Of a DNA stretch of 64,000 nt, positions 37,196 to 46,590 are shown one piece after another (positions within the stretch are counted from its first letter, which is position 1; each line of letters opens with the position of its first letter). The notes under the pieces are model-generated. The model ran no database searches. It worked only from the letters and a program-made list of their open reading frames with translations, and had not been told where the DNA came from. Source of the DNA: Sinorhizobium sp. A49 (GTDB taxonomy: Bacteria > Pseudomonadota > Alphaproteobacteria > Rhizobiales > Rhizobiaceae). The translations under genes and the position numbers were made by a program. The stretch is from the NCBI RefSeq assembly GCF_002002725.1, contig NZ_MUNW01000062.1, positions 248,001-312,000 on the forward strand, in the 5' to 3' direction.

Positions 37196-37276
37196 CCACC
37201 CTTGAAAAGGTCTTGGGGCTGGCCACGGAAAAATCCGTTGCCGGCCCTTTCGAACAAAATGGCGGCTTCGCACGTT

Positions 37277-38308
37277 ATGAGCAAGGTAAAGCTGCTAAGA
37301 ACAGTAGAGTTGAGTAGTATCGCAGCAGGTGTGACGAGGGAGCGACCCGCGAAACGCATGCAAGAGATCGTCGGGAGACGTGCACGACAGATGCATTTGG
37401 TGGCAAAACAGGGGGATGCTGCACCGGAAAAACCGCCCGCCTTTACGGCGGACGGAATTCTGCGCAACCCGCTGCTGCGTGAGACGCTGCAGATCAGCGC
37501 CCGAGATTTGATGGCGGTCTACGACATCTTCCCGCGCGTGGCTCGGTTGGTCGCCTCCCATCAGAAGTGGATCTTGAGCCAGGCCGCCTACGCACTGCAT
37601 CTCGAGCGCGATCCGACCCATCCCGATTCCGGGATCACAGCCGCGCGGCTGTTGAAGTTCATGCGTGATACCGGCGGTGCAAGTCGAAACACGGCAGCCG
37701 CATTCCTGGCCGAGCTACTGGCCTACAAGCTGCTGCGCGACGTCAGCGGCGAGCGGACGAACAAGAAGGTCCGCCCTCTCGAACCGACAGAAGTCAGCGA
37801 GAGCGCCATGATGCGGTGGTTCATGAGCCAGATGGGTACGCTCGATCGCCTCGATGGCGGCAATCGCCTGGAACACGTCGAGGCCGACACCTCCGTCCTT
37901 GTCCGCACGCAGCCGATTGCGGCAAGGATGCTCCTGTCCGACAAGAATTGGAGCGAGCCTCCCGAAGGTGTCGCCATCTTCGCCTGGACGGAATGCGGTG
38001 GCTTGCTGCTCGATGACCTCATGGCACGCCCGAAAAGCCTGACGCCCGTGGACGGCAAGGTTTGGCTCGACCTCAATCTGGCCGAGCTTGCCACCCATTA
38101 TACGATCTCCAACACTCACGTCCGCAGGCTGTTTACCAAGGCGCAGGACTCCGGTTACATCGGCCGATCGAACGACGGTGCACGTGGTCGCTTCTGGATG
38201 AGCACCCGGTTGGTCGACGAGTACTGTCGCTGGCAGGCGGTAAAGCTTGCCGCGCTGGCCAACGCCTATGAGCGAGCCACGGACGGCGCGGTCCGGCTCG
38301 CAAAATAG
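37277..38308 (+). CDS. unrecognised protein with two helix-turn-helix-like segments
   Basis: A 343-residue soluble protein I cannot place. Two segments look like winged helices: one about residues 110-165 (DSGITAARLLKFMRDTGGASRNTAAAFLAELLAYKLLRDVSGERTNKKVRPLEPT, resembling a MarR-type wing), and one about 270-320 (DLNLAELATHYTISNTHVRRLFTKAQDSGYIGRSNDGARGRFWMSTRLV). A DNA-binding regulator is therefore the best guess. It follows tadG by 81 bases in the same direction, so control of or by that locus is possible. ATG 37277 is preferred; 37259 is an alternative and a longer TTG frame to 37202 is doubtful. Confidence 0.6.
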   Translation: MSKVKLLRTVELSSIAAGVTRERPAKRMQEIVGRRARQMHLVAKQGDAAPEKPPAFTADGILRNPLLRETLQISARDLMAVYDIFPRVARLVASHQKWILSQAAYALHLERDPTHPDSGITAARLLKFMRDTGGASRNTAAAFLAELLAYKLLRDVSGERTNKKVRPLEPTEVSESAMMRWFMSQMGTLDRLDGGNRLEHVEADTSVLVRTQPIAARMLLSDKNWSEPPEGVAIFAWTECGGLLLDDLMARPKSLTPVDGKVWLDLNLAELATHYTISNTHVRRLFTKAQDSGYIGRSNDGARGRFWMSTRLVDEYCRWQAVKLAALANAYERATDGAVRLAK

Positions 38309-38423
38309 TCCGCCGTCTTTCGTGCGGCGAAATTGACGTGCGCGTCGGAAGGTTCGGCGCGCCTCGGCCATTTCCTGCGCCTGCCTGAACCTGCCGGAGG
38401 TTTTCCCTTGGACCGATTGCGAT

Positions 38424-38768
38424 CTAGGCTGCTGGCCCTGTGAACACGCCCGCCCTGGTCGGCGAGATTTCCACACCGTGGCGCGCCAGTTCGGGTCCGT
38501 GCTTCCGAAAGACCTTGATCCAGGTCGCCACCTCGGCAATTCCGACAAAATTCGTCGCGCGGTGCCCATCTTCGCGCACACGAACCTCGGCGATCAGCCG
38601 CTTCCTCCAGCTCTCGCCGCTGGCCAGGCTACCGGTCAAGAACACGAATGCGAGCACGCGATCAGGGCGGTGGGCAGCAAGGTATGCCAGGAGCGTGTCG
38701 GACATTGCGCGATGTGGCGCATTGATGGTGGCGCAGACCATATTTTCCGCAAATTCATCATCCGACAT
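38424..38768 (-). CDS. hypothetical protein, 114 aa
   Basis: A 114-residue protein with no signal peptide. It starts MSDDEFAENMVCATINAPHRAMSDTLLAYLAAHRPDRVLAFVFLTGSLASGESWRKRLIAEVRVREDGHRAT and ends with a Lys/Arg/His rich helix. The amino acid composition and third-position GC resemble coding sequence, while the opposite-strand frame is Ser/Arg-rich like a shadow. I know no family for it. It lies convergent with the two-HTH gene and divergent, across a long gap, from the MerR-ATPase gene. Confidence 0.5.
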   Translation of the reverse strand: MSDDEFAENMVCATINAPHRAMSDTLLAYLAAHRPDRVLAFVFLTGSLASGESWRKRLIAEVRVREDGHRATNFVGIAEVATWIKVFRKHGPELARHGVEISPTRAGVFTGPAA

Positions 38769-39279
38769 GGTCGTCGCGCTTCCTCTCTTCTGGCGAACAC
38801 TGCGTCGCAGCGAACCTGCAACATATCGACCTTTCGCCAGAAAAACCTTCCAAGGCCGCTCTCGGTATAGGCAATCGGGGACCCGGTGAACGCACTTTAG
38901 CGGTGTGCACGTCGCCGGGCAAACGTTGCCAATGTTCAATCTGCCCTTCGCCGCTCACCACCGGCCAGTCAGCACGGCACCATCGCTCGTTGTTGACCTT
39001 GACGCATGCCTTCGCAGTGCCGGGCGTCATTGCCTCCCTTCGATTTTCAACCCACGACGCCCGGAGGCAGGGATGCACGCGCACAGGTGTCATCCCAGGC
39101 TGCTGCTGGTGGTCCGCCCTTGTCGCGTGCAAGGATGACCTCCTGGAGATTGAACCACGACATCTGCTCCATCAGGTTCAAGTTTGCCGGGCGCAGGTGA
39201 CGCTATTCTTTGGCAGGCGGTTGACCCGTCCCCGGGGGCAGGACCGATAAAGATTGCGGTGAACAGGAAGAGGTGATTC
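38769..39279. other. region without a supported gene upstream of the MerR-ATPase
   Basis: About 510 bases between the divergent hypothetical gene and the MerR-ATPase gene. Short overlapping frames on both strands lack ribosome sites and recognisable motifs. It may hold a decayed gene or long regulatory DNA. No palindrome typical of MerR operators stood out by eye. Confidence 0.4.
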
Positions 39280-40320
39280 GTGAGCGACTCCACGTGTTTC
39301 TTGACTGCAACCGAGGCCGCCAGGCGTCTTGGCGTCTCGGTCAAGGCTTTACGCCTCTATGAACAGCATGGGTTGATCACGCCGGTGCGAACGTCGGCGG
39401 GATGGCGAACCTATGGTCCGGTTCAAATGAGGCGTGCGGGCGAGATCGCCGCCCTGCGCTCGCTCGGCCTCGCCCTGGCACAGATCCGCCGCGTGCTCGA
39501 CGGTGGTGTGCGGGAGCTAGGCCCCACCCTGGCGCTGCAGCAGGGATTACTGGAAGCGCGGGCGCGGGACCTTCAAAGTACTGTCGCCAAGGTCCAGCGG
39601 CTCCGCCGTGACCTGGCCAACGGGGCCGACAACGCGCCCGGCTTGCAGCAACTGGTGCAAGGGCAGCCGTCATCCGACAATCCCGAGGTCGCGTTCGATC
39701 TGCCATGGCCATGGGGTGGCGAGGCGTTCAAGCTGCACACGATCCATCCGCTGACCTACATCATCGGACCGCTCGGCAGCGGCAAGACACGTTTGGCCAA
39801 GGCCATTGCCACGGCCCTGCCCGGCGCGGTCTTCGTGGGTATCGATCGGTTGGAGGAGGAAGCTAGCATGGCCGCTCGCCGCCGGCTCGAGATGGAACCT
39901 CAGCTGAAATCACGCATAGACACCATTCTTGTGCGACTGGTAGACGATGGCGCCGTGGCATCGCCACCATTGACTGCTCTGTTGGTGGCATTGGAAGCGG
40001 ACGCCAAGGCATTCGTTGTCGATATGGTCGAACAGGACCTCGACGCCGCTTCGCAAACCGCTTTGCTAAAGTACCTGCGTCACCGCCGTACCGACAGGCG
40101 GCCGATCTTCATGTTGACCCGGTCCAACGCTGTCCTTGACCTTGCCGCCCTCGGACCAGGCGAAGCCATCATTTTGTGCCCCGCCAACCATAGCCCGCCG
40201 ACCGAGGTCGCGCCCTATCCGGGTGCCCCGGGCTACGAGACCGTCGCCAACTGCCTGGCGTCGCCGGAAGTCCGGGCACGGACGCAAGGTGTCATCGCCT
40301 GGCGACCGGAAGTGGCTTGA
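39280..40320 (+). CDS. MerR-type DNA-binding domain fused to a P-loop ATPase
   Basis: A 346-residue protein. Residues 8-80 are a MerR winged helix (LTATEAARRLGVSVKALRLYEQHGLITPVRTSAGWRTYGPVQM...), followed by the usual helix (about 84-112). In place of a small effector domain there is a nucleotide-binding domain: Walker A GPLGSGKT (163-170), a hydrophobic strand with Asp AFVVDMVEQDLD (244-255) like Walker B and a D-loop, and IFMLTRSNAVLDLAALGPGEAIIL near 276-299. The ABC signature LSGGQ is absent. The start is GTG with GAAGAGG upstream. The sensed signal and target are unknown; nucleotide-dependent regulation is inference. Confidence 0.75.
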   Translation: MSDSTCFLTATEAARRLGVSVKALRLYEQHGLITPVRTSAGWRTYGPVQMRRAGEIAALRSLGLALAQIRRVLDGGVRELGPTLALQQGLLEARARDLQSTVAKVQRLRRDLANGADNAPGLQQLVQGQPSSDNPEVAFDLPWPWGGEAFKLHTIHPLTYIIGPLGSGKTRLAKAIATALPGAVFVGIDRLEEEASMAARRRLEMEPQLKSRIDTILVRLVDDGAVASPPLTALLVALEADAKAFVVDMVEQDLDAASQTALLKYLRHRRTDRRPIFMLTRSNAVLDLAALGPGEAIILCPANHSPPTEVAPYPGAPGYETVANCLASPEVRARTQGVIAWRPEVA

Positions 40321-40326
40321 AGGCTT

Positions 40327-40725
40327 TTACGGCCGCCCTGCGTCGAACTTCGGCAGCTCGTCGTCGATGCCATAGAAATCGCCCTTGTCGGCGCAATAGA
40401 TGTGGTAGCCGGGTTTAAGGTCCGTCGGCTTTTCAAAGGCGCCGGCCATGATCGACGTGTAGTCAAGCCCATCGGCTTTCCAGAACAGAGCCGACCCGCA
40501 ATGACGGCAGAACCCCCGTTGTGCGCCTCCGCTCGAGCGATACCAGGTGATATCCTCGGCGCCTTCCAGCTCCAGGTCGCGGTCCAGAACATTGGTTGCG
40601 GCGTAGTAGAGCCCCGTCTGCTTGCGGCATTGCGTGCAATGGCAAAAGATCAGCTTGCGCAGCTCTCCCCGCGTCTTGAAGCGTACCGCCGCGCAAAGGC
40701 AGCTGCCGCTGTGAATATCGGACAT
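40327..40725 (-). CDS. GFA family zinc-binding protein
   Basis: A 132-residue protein of the glutathione-dependent formaldehyde-activating (GFA/CENP-V) family. The zinc cysteines are plain: SCLCAAVRF, FCHCTQCRKQTG and GFCRHCGSALFW. It is a small cytoplasmic beta-sandwich; most members have no proven GFA activity, so its substrate is open. It ends 6 bases from the convergent MerR-ATPase stop and starts some 30 bases after the terminator of the upstream DAHP synthase gene, so it should be transcribed on its own. Confidence 0.9.
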   Translation of the reverse strand: MSDIHSGSCLCAAVRFKTRGELRKLIFCHCTQCRKQTGLYYAATNVLDRDLELEGAEDITWYRSSGGAQRGFCRHCGSALFWKADGLDYTSIMAGAFEKPTDLKPGYHIYCADKGDFYGIDDELPKFDAGRP

Positions 40726-40747
40726 GGTCCCCCGACCTCCCTCAATG

Positions 40748-40783
40748 AAAAATGCCGGGCCAGCTTCGCGAGCTGGCCCGGCA
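40748..40783 (-). terminator. strong intrinsic terminator of DAHP synthase gene
   Basis: On the minus strand a 13-base near-perfect stem (TGCCGGGCCAGCT with AGCTGGCCCGGCA, GC-rich, loop CGCGA) is followed by a run of five T. It lies about 65 bases after the DAHP synthase stop and ahead of the GFA gene. Confidence 0.9.
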
Positions 40784-40847
40784 TTGTCAATTTCATAGCA
40801 GTCGCCCGAGCGTCAGAAAAACTGAACCGCGCGGCGCGGCGTCTGGA

Positions 40848-42230
40848 TCAGCCGTTGACGACCAACTTCTTCTCGTCGCGGCCGCCCTTCATGCGCTCGG
40901 CGAGCAGGAACGCCAGTTCCAGCGCCTGGTCCGCGTTGAGGCGCGGATCGCAATGGGTGTGGTAGCGATCGGCGAGATCGTCGCCCGAAAGCGCGCGCGC
41001 ACCGCCGGTGCATTCGGTCACATCGTTGCCGGTCATCTCAATGTGGATACCGCCCGGATGCGAACCTTCCGCACGGTGGATCTGGAAGAAGCTTTCGACT
41101 TCCGACAGGATCCGCTCGAACGGACGGGTCTTGTAGTTGTTGAGCGTGATCGTGTTGCCGTGCATCGGATCGCAGGACCAGACGACCTTCTTGCCTTCGC
41201 GCTCGACCGCGCGGATGAGGCGCGGCAGGTGCTCGGCAACCTTGTCGTGGCCGAAGCGGCAGATCAGCGTCAGGCGGCCGGCCTCGTTGGCCGGGTTGAG
41301 CAGATCGATCAGTTCCAGCAGGCCGTCGGCCGTAAGCGACGGGCCGCACTTCAGGCCGAGCGGGTTCTTGATGCCGCGGCAGTATTCGATATGGGCGTGA
41401 TCGGGCTGGCGCGTCCGGTCGCCGATCCAGATCATATGACCCGAGGTCGCGTACCAATCACCGGATGTGGAATCGACACGCGTCAGCGCCTGCTCGTAGC
41501 CGAGCAGCAGCGCCTCGTGGCTGGTGAAGAAATCGGTCTCGCGCAGGCTCGGATGGTTCTCCGAGGTGATGCCGATCGCTTTCATGAAATCCATGGTCTC
41601 GGAGATCCGGTCGGCGAGCTTGCGGTAGCGCTCGGCCTGCGGGCTGTCCTTGACGAAGCCGAGCATCCACTGGTGCACGTTGTCGAGGTTGGCGTAGCCA
41701 CCCATCGCGAAAGCACGCAGGAGGTTGAGCGTCGCGGCGGACTGGCGGTAGGCCATGATCTGGCGTTCCGGATCCGGAACGCGTTCGGCTTCCGTGAACT
41801 CGATGCCGTTGATGATGTCGCCACGGTAGCTCGGCAACTCGACGTCGCCCTGCTTCTCGATGTTGGAGGAGCGCGGCTTGGCGAACTGGCCGGCGATACG
41901 GCCGACCTTGACCACCGGCTGCTGGGCACCGAACGTCAGGACGACGGCCATCTGCAGGAAAGCGCGGAAGAAGTCGCGGATCGTGTCGGCACCGTGCTCG
42001 GCGAAGCTTTCGGCGCAATCGCCGCCCTGCAGCAGGAAGCCGCGGCCCTCGGCAACATTGGCAAGCGCGCTCTTCAGACGCCGCGCTTCACCGGCAAACA
42101 CCAGCGGCGGATACTTAGCGAGTTTCGCTTCCGTTGCCGTCAATGCAGCGAGGTCCGGATAATCCGGCACCTGCTGGATGGGTTTCTGCCGCCAGCTATT
42201 CGGAGTCCAAGTCTGTGCCATTTCGATCAC
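40848..42230 (-). CDS. class II 3-deoxy-7-phosphoheptulonate synthase
   Basis: A 460-residue class II (plant-like) DAHP synthase, condensing phosphoenolpyruvate and erythrose 4-phosphate as the first step of aromatic amino acid synthesis. Conserved blocks include [133 protein letters not shown] and [23 protein letters not shown]. The start is ATG at 42230. Gene symbols vary (aroF/aroG/aroH) so none is given. Feedback control by aromatics is usual for the class but was not examined. Confidence 0.95.
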   Translation of the reverse strand: MIEMAQTWTPNSWRQKPIQQVPDYPDLAALTATEAKLAKYPPLVFAGEARRLKSALANVAEGRGFLLQGGDCAESFAEHGADTIRDFFRAFLQMAVVLTFGAQQPVVKVGRIAGQFAKPRSSNIEKQGDVELPSYRGDIINGIEFTEAERVPDPERQIMAYRQSAATLNLLRAFAMGGYANLDNVHQWMLGFVKDSPQAERYRKLADRISETMDFMKAIGITSENHPSLRETDFFTSHEALLLGYEQALTRVDSTSGDWYATSGHMIWIGDRTRQPDHAHIEYCRGIKNPLGLKCGPSLTADGLLELIDLLNPANEAGRLTLICRFGHDKVAEHLPRLIRAVEREGKKVVWSCDPMHGNTITLNNYKTRPFERILSEVESFFQIHRAEGSHPGGIHIEMTGNDVTECTGGARALSGDDLADRYHTHCDPRLNADQALELAFLLAERMKGGRDEKKLVVNG

Positions 42231-42470
42231 CTGTTGTCTGCCGCGGACGTTTGCCCGCGCGGGTCGCGCCCTGACGGTTTCGATGCCGCCCGGTATTCGG
42301 AAATTTCACTGCGTCCGCGCCCTGCTCCAGCGCATGGGTCAAGCCATAGCGCCCGCCCGAAGCCGGTCACTTCGCGGATGCGGGCTTATAGACGTTAAGC
42401 GATGGCTTGGAAAGACATCCTACCAGAATTCATGGCTTTCAGCGTCAGGGAAAGCGAAGCGGCGGCGGGC

Positions 42471-43862
42471 TCAGCCGACCCGCTCGCCCTTGTGAACGCG
42501 ATAGCTTGGCGCATACATCGTCACCAGTTCCTCCGAAGCGGTCGGATGAACGGCCATCGTCCGGTCGAAGTCGTCCTTGGTGCAACCGGCTTTCAGCGAA
42601 ATGCCAAGCAACTGTGCCATCTCTCCGGCGTCATGGCCGAGGATATGGGCGCCCAGCACCTTGCGGTCGGCAGCGTTGACGATCAGCTTCATGATCGTCT
42701 TTTCCTTGCGACCGGAAAGCGTCGCCTTCATCGGCCGGAACTCGGCGCGATAGACTTCCAGGTCCTCGAACTTGCGTCCGGCCTGCTCTTCGCTGAGGCC
42801 GACCGTGCCGATTTCCGGCTGAGAGAAGACGGCCGTTGCGATCAGGTCGTGGTCGGGCGAGACAGGGTTGTTCTTGTACTCGGTCTGGATGAAGCACATC
42901 GCCTCGTGGATCGCCACCGGCGTCAGCTGAACGCGGTCGGTGACATCGCCGAGCGCATAGATGCCAGGCGCACTGGTGCGCGAGAAGGCATCGACGACGA
43001 TCGCGCCACGCTCATCGGTCTTCACGCCGGCGCTCTCAAGCCCAAGCCCCCTGGTGTTCGGCACGCGGCCGAGCGCCAGCATCACCTGGTCAACAACGAT
43101 TTCGCCGTGCTTCATCGTCTGCGCCACACGCCTGCCGTCGGTGTCGGTTGCGACCGATTGAATAATGTCTTCGCAAAGGATCCGGATGCCCTTTTCCTCC
43201 ATCGCCGCATGCAGGCCACGGCGAAGATCCTGGTCGAAACGCGACAGAATTTCCTTGCCGCGATAGATCAGCGTCGTCTCGACGCCCAGACCGTGGAAGA
43301 TGTTGGCGAACTCGACAGCGATATAGCCGCCGCCGGCGATCAGGATCGACTTCGGCAGTTCCGCGAGATCGAAGGCCTCGTTGGAAGAGATGCAGAGTTC
43401 ATGCCCCGGCAGCGCGTCGTGCGGCGTCGGATGGCCACCGACGGCAATGACGATGCGCTCGGCAGTCACGGTCTTGCCGGTGTCGAGCAGACGAACGGTG
43501 TTCGGGCCGACGAGTTCCGCCCGGGTACGCAGGATCTCAGCGCCGGCATTGGCGAGCCCCTTCTGGTAGAGGCCTTCAAGCCGCGTGATTTCCTGCTCCT
43601 TGGCAGCGACGAGCTTCTGCCAATCGAAGCGGCTTTCACCGACCGACCAACCGAACCCAGCCGCATCCTCGAAGTGCTCGGCATATTGCGATGCGTACAC
43701 GTAGAGCTTCTTCGGCACGCAGCCGCGGATGACGCAGGTGCCGCCATAGCGGAACTCTTCCGCGATCGCGACCTTCTTGCCCAGGCTCGCTGCCAGCCGA
43801 CCGCTTCTGACGCCACCGGAGCCGCCACCGATTACGAAGAGGTCATAGTCGAAAGCGGGCAT
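42471..43862 (-). CDS. gor: glutathione-disulfide reductase
   Basis: A 463-residue FAD-dependent enzyme reducing glutathione disulfide with NADPH in the cytoplasm. It shows the FAD-binding GGGSGGVRSGRLAA, the redox-active disulfide GGTCVIRGCVPKKL, the NAD(P)-binding GGGYIAVEFANIF with Arg residues downstream (LIYRGKEIL), the second FAD motif TSAPGIYALGDV, and the catalytic His-Glu pair in HPTASEE. A long N-terminal extension to 43988 is not supported; ATG 43862 (MPAFDYDLF) is the usual start. Together with the DUF2059 and rpiA genes it lies in a run of minus-strand genes, separated from them by a terminator. Confidence 0.95.
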   Translation of the reverse strand: MPAFDYDLFVIGGGSGGVRSGRLAASLGKKVAIAEEFRYGGTCVIRGCVPKKLYVYASQYAEHFEDAAGFGWSVGESRFDWQKLVAAKEQEITRLEGLYQKGLANAGAEILRTRAELVGPNTVRLLDTGKTVTAERIVIAVGGHPTPHDALPGHELCISSNEAFDLAELPKSILIAGGGYIAVEFANIFHGLGVETTLIYRGKEILSRFDQDLRRGLHAAMEEKGIRILCEDIIQSVATDTDGRRVAQTMKHGEIVVDQVMLALGRVPNTRGLGLESAGVKTDERGAIVVDAFSRTSAPGIYALGDVTDRVQLTPVAIHEAMCFIQTEYKNNPVSPDHDLIATAVFSQPEIGTVGLSEEQAGRKFEDLEVYRAEFRPMKATLSGRKEKTIMKLIVNAADRKVLGAHILGHDAGEMAQLLGISLKAGCTKDDFDRTMAVHPTASEELVTMYAPSYRVHKGERVG

Positions 43863-43993
43863 GGGCGAACTCCTGAAGGTCGTGCAGACTGCAATTGGGA
43901 CAATGTGAGCACCGTCCGGTCGGCATTTCGCCGACGGCATGCCCCGCCCGGGGTGGGAGCCCCGTCGCAGGCACATATAGTGTTGCACTGCAG

Positions 43994-44022
43994 AAAAAGA
44001 AAAGCCCGGATTGCTCCGGGCT
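43994..44022 (-). terminator. intrinsic terminator of DUF2059 gene
   Basis: On the minus strand AGCCCGGA and TCCGGGCT form a perfect 8-base stem with a GCAA tetraloop followed by a T-rich run (TTTCTTTTT). It lies about 60 bases after the DUF2059 stop. Confidence 0.85.
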
Positions 44023-44079
44023 CCTCAAAACGTGATGACTTCGTCGGGCTGGCCCAAGGTCAGTTCAACTGGCCTCAGA

Positions 44080-44628
44080 TTATTGAGCCGGCGCCGCCGG
44101 CGTGCCTTCAACAAGCGCCGGGGCCGACGTGCCGACCTTGGCGTCAAGCGACTTCGTCGCTTCCGTGTTAAGATCGCGCGAGACGCCAGCGGCCCAGATG
44201 TCGGCAGCCTTCAACAGTTCGCGCGAAGCGATCGGGCCATCGTTCAGAAGCTTCTTGCCAGCCGTCGAGTTGTAGAACTCGGAAATGGCGTTCAGCTCTT
44301 CGAGCGTAAAGGTCTTGGCGTAAATCGTCGCAGCTTCGTTTTCGAGGTCGGCGCGGCGTGCAGCCAGCGTCAAAGCCTTTTCGTCGACGGTCGCGGTGAT
44401 CAGCTCCTGGAAGTTCGGCGAAGCCTGGATCAGGGTGTTTTTCAGACGCTCGGCGAGGTTCGGCAGGATGTTGTCAAAGCTGTTGGTGACACCAAGTGCC
44501 GCGATGGTCGCGCGAGCGGCCTTGATCTGTTCTTCGGACACGTCCTGAGCCTGGACTGCCGGAATGGATGCAGAAAGGAGAACCGCGGTGGCTGCGAAAG
44601 TGCGGACAAGACCTGCGAGTTTGTTCAT
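44080..44628 (-). CDS. DUF2059 periplasmic protein
   Basis: A 182-residue protein with a signal peptide (MNKLAGLVRTFAATAVLLSASIPAVQA, mature from about residue 28) and the DUF2059 domain (about 60-150; NILPNLAERLKNTLIQASPNFQELITATVDEKALTLAARRADLENEAATIYAKTFTLEELNAISEFYNSTAGKKLL). The tail is Ala/Pro-rich. The family is common in Rhizobiales and proteobacteria; its role is not established. It lies downstream of rpiA but a hairpin separates the two. Confidence 0.9.
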   Translation of the reverse strand: MNKLAGLVRTFAATAVLLSASIPAVQAQDVSEEQIKAARATIAALGVTNSFDNILPNLAERLKNTLIQASPNFQELITATVDEKALTLAARRADLENEAATIYAKTFTLEELNAISEFYNSTAGKKLLNDGPIASRELLKAADIWAAGVSRDLNTEATKSLDAKVGTSAPALVEGTPAAPAQ

Positions 44629-44715
44629 TTTTATCCATGCTCCTGTGTTTGTCGCATGCTGCCCGGGCGATTGCCGCCGCCAGGCCCGCATGTGTGGTAA
44701 CCTGTTTTCTTCACC

Positions 44716-44745
44716 GTTCCCGGCTCCTCACGGAGCCACGGGAAC
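44716..44745 (-). terminator. hairpin after rpiA
   Basis: GTTCCC and GGCTCC pair with GGAGCC and GGGAAC across a 2-base bulge and a 4-base loop, four bases after the rpiA stop on the minus strand. No long U-run follows, so it may reduce rather than end transcription. Confidence 0.5.
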
Positions 44746-44749
44746 CGGC

Positions 44750-45445
44750 TCAAGACGCGGTCAGAATGCGTGCCTCTTCCGGTCCGGCAATAATTGCCAG
44801 CGATGCGATGCCGATGAAAAGACCATGCTCGACGACGCCGGGAATGGCATTCAGCTCTCCCGCGAGCGCATCTGCATCAGGAATACGGCCAAAAGATGCG
44901 TCAAGAATGAGGTGTCCACCATCGGTCTTGAACGGGCCGTCGCCTGAGTTGCGCACGGAAATATCGCCAGAAAGGCCAAGCCGCGACGCCACTTTTTCGA
45001 TGGCGATCCGCGTTGCCACCTGACCGAAGGGATTGACCTCGATCGGCAGCTTGAACGCACCGAGAACGTCGACGACTTTCGATTCGTCGGCAATGACGAT
45101 CATGCGCCTGGAAGCAGCCGCGACGATCTTTTCACGGAGCAGCGCACCACCGCCGCCCTTGATCAACCGCAAGCGGCCGTCGACCTCGTCGGCGCCGTCG
45201 ATCGTCAGATCGAGTTCGGGAAGTTCGTCCAGCGACTTCAGTTGCACGCCGAGTTCCAGGCAGAGCCGTGCCGTGCGCTCGGAGGTCGGAACGCCCTCGA
45301 TGCGAAAGCCTCCGGCGACCTTTTCGGCCAGCAGCCGAACAAATTCCTCCGCCGTCGATCCGGTGCCGATGCCAAGTCGCATGCCGTCTTCGACATGTTC
45401 GAGCGCCGCTGCCGCGGCTTTGATTTTCATTTGGCGGGCGTCCAT
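44750..45445 (-). CDS. rpiA: ribose-5-phosphate isomerase A
   Basis: A 231-residue enzyme interconverting ribose 5-phosphate and ribulose 5-phosphate in the pentose phosphate pathway. Conserved segments: [15 protein letters not shown] (phosphate loop), [25 protein letters not shown] with the catalytic Asp, [15 protein letters not shown] with the lysine and glutamate, and [12 protein letters not shown]. Length is normal for RpiA. It lies 105 bases upstream of the DUF2059 gene with a hairpin between, and is divergent from gph. Confidence 0.96.
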   Translation of the reverse strand: MDARQMKIKAAAAALEHVEDGMRLGIGTGSTAEEFVRLLAEKVAGGFRIEGVPTSERTARLCLELGVQLKSLDELPELDLTIDGADEVDGRLRLIKGGGGALLREKIVAAASRRMIVIADESKVVDVLGAFKLPIEVNPFGQVATRIAIEKVASRLGLSGDISVRNSGDGPFKTDGGHLILDASFGRIPDADALAGELNAIPGVVEHGLFIGIASLAIIAGPEEARILTAS

Positions 45446-45668
45446 GCGCCAGTCGCTCCCTTTCGTTCACCGGATGTGGATGTGGTAACCCCACCTTTCC
45501 CATCCGTTTTCCGCTGAGACACTTACACGCCCCAAGCTGCAAACAAAAGCCAAATTCAAAGGCGCCGCCCGGATTCCCGCACCCTTCCCGCGCACACTTG
45601 CCATTGCATTCCGGCGCAACTTCGCCTACCCGGACGGCAACTCTTTTCCGCTGCGCGAGGTTCTTCCC

Positions 45669-46346
45669 TTGTCTTCCCCCATTGTCGTCTTTGATCTCGA
45701 CGGAACTCTTGTCGATACGGCACCGGATCTGGTGGCGAGCCTCAACCATGCGGTGACCCAGGCAGGTGTCGAGCCCGTCACTTACCGCGATCTCACCCAC
45801 CTCGTCGGCCATGGTGCCCGCGCGATGATCGAGCGCACTTTCGCAATGCGCAACAAGCCGCTCGATGAAGATGCACTCGCCTGGCAGATGAAGGAGTTCG
45901 TCGACTTCTATCATGGCTCGATGCCCGGTGATTCCCTTCCCTATCCCGGCATGCTCGACGCGCTCGACCGGCTGACGGCAGCCGGGTTCAAGCTCGCCGT
46001 CTGCACCAACAAGCCGGAAATGTTGGCAAATCGCCTGCTTGAGCGCCTCGGCCTCCTCGACCGCTTCGCGGCGGTGTCGGGCGGCGACACGTTCGAAATC
46101 CGCAAGCCGAACGCCGACCATCTGCTGCGCACGATCGAAAACGCCGGCGGCAGCGCTCGGCACTCTGTGATGGTTGGCGACAGCCTCAACGATATCCTGG
46201 TCGCCCGCAACGCCGTGATCCCGTCGATCGCCGTCCCGTTCGGCTATTCGGACGTTCCGATTGAAAGCCTGGAGCCGACGCTGATCATCCGTCACTTCGA
46301 CGAACTGACGCCGGAGCTGGTCACAGGACTTTTCAACGGCAGGTGA
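45669..46346 (+). CDS. gph: phosphoglycolate phosphatase
   Basis: A 225-residue HAD-superfamily phosphatase that removes phosphate from 2-phosphoglycolate. Motif I is VVFDLDGTLVDT (nucleophile Asp9 and acid Asp11), motif II Thr in AVCTNKP, motif III Lys in IRKPNADHL, and motif IV in VMVGDSLNDILVARNA. The helical cap domain between motifs I and II is of the normal Gph type. The start is TTG, with GAGG a few bases upstream, since no ATG occurs before the DLDGT motif. It diverges from rpiA; linking the two metabolically would be speculative. Confidence 0.88.
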   Translation: MSSPIVVFDLDGTLVDTAPDLVASLNHAVTQAGVEPVTYRDLTHLVGHGARAMIERTFAMRNKPLDEDALAWQMKEFVDFYHGSMPGDSLPYPGMLDALDRLTAAGFKLAVCTNKPEMLANRLLERLGLLDRFAAVSGGDTFEIRKPNADHLLRTIENAGGSARHSVMVGDSLNDILVARNAVIPSIAVPFGYSDVPIESLEPTLIIRHFDELTPELVTGLFNGR

Positions 46347-46507
46347 GTTGCGGCCCTGGAGCCGGCTTGGAGGATCCAAGTCGCTTCACAGCAACGATTG
46401 ACTTCATCGCCAAGACGGATCGCAGTACTGCCGATGCCCGATGGGTCGGCGGATGTACACCAATGCGACGCGACAGCTCGCTATTTCGCGGACCGCCAGA
46501 ATGAAAC

Positions 46508-46534
46508 GACCCCATGGAGGTTCTCCATGGGGTC
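46508..46534. terminator. hairpin between gph and L,D-transpeptidase ends
   Basis: A perfect 12-base stem (GACCCCATGGAG/CTCCATGGGGTC) with a 3-base loop, lying between two convergent genes. Flanking T stretches are short (GTTTC on the minus strand), so it may act bidirectionally but weakly. Confidence 0.6.
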
Positions 46535-46590
46535 ACAAATTCGGTGAACACGGATGGCATCAATGCCCGCCGAGCGCCTTTGGCGCAGAT

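Noticed and set aside
38758-39132. possible 124-residue gene upstream of the MerR-ATPase gene
   Set aside because: Overlaps the better-supported hypothetical gene start and lacks a ribosome site.
40752-44171. long frames opposite the DAHP synthase and gor genes
   Set aside because: Both minus-strand genes are certain, so these are shadows.
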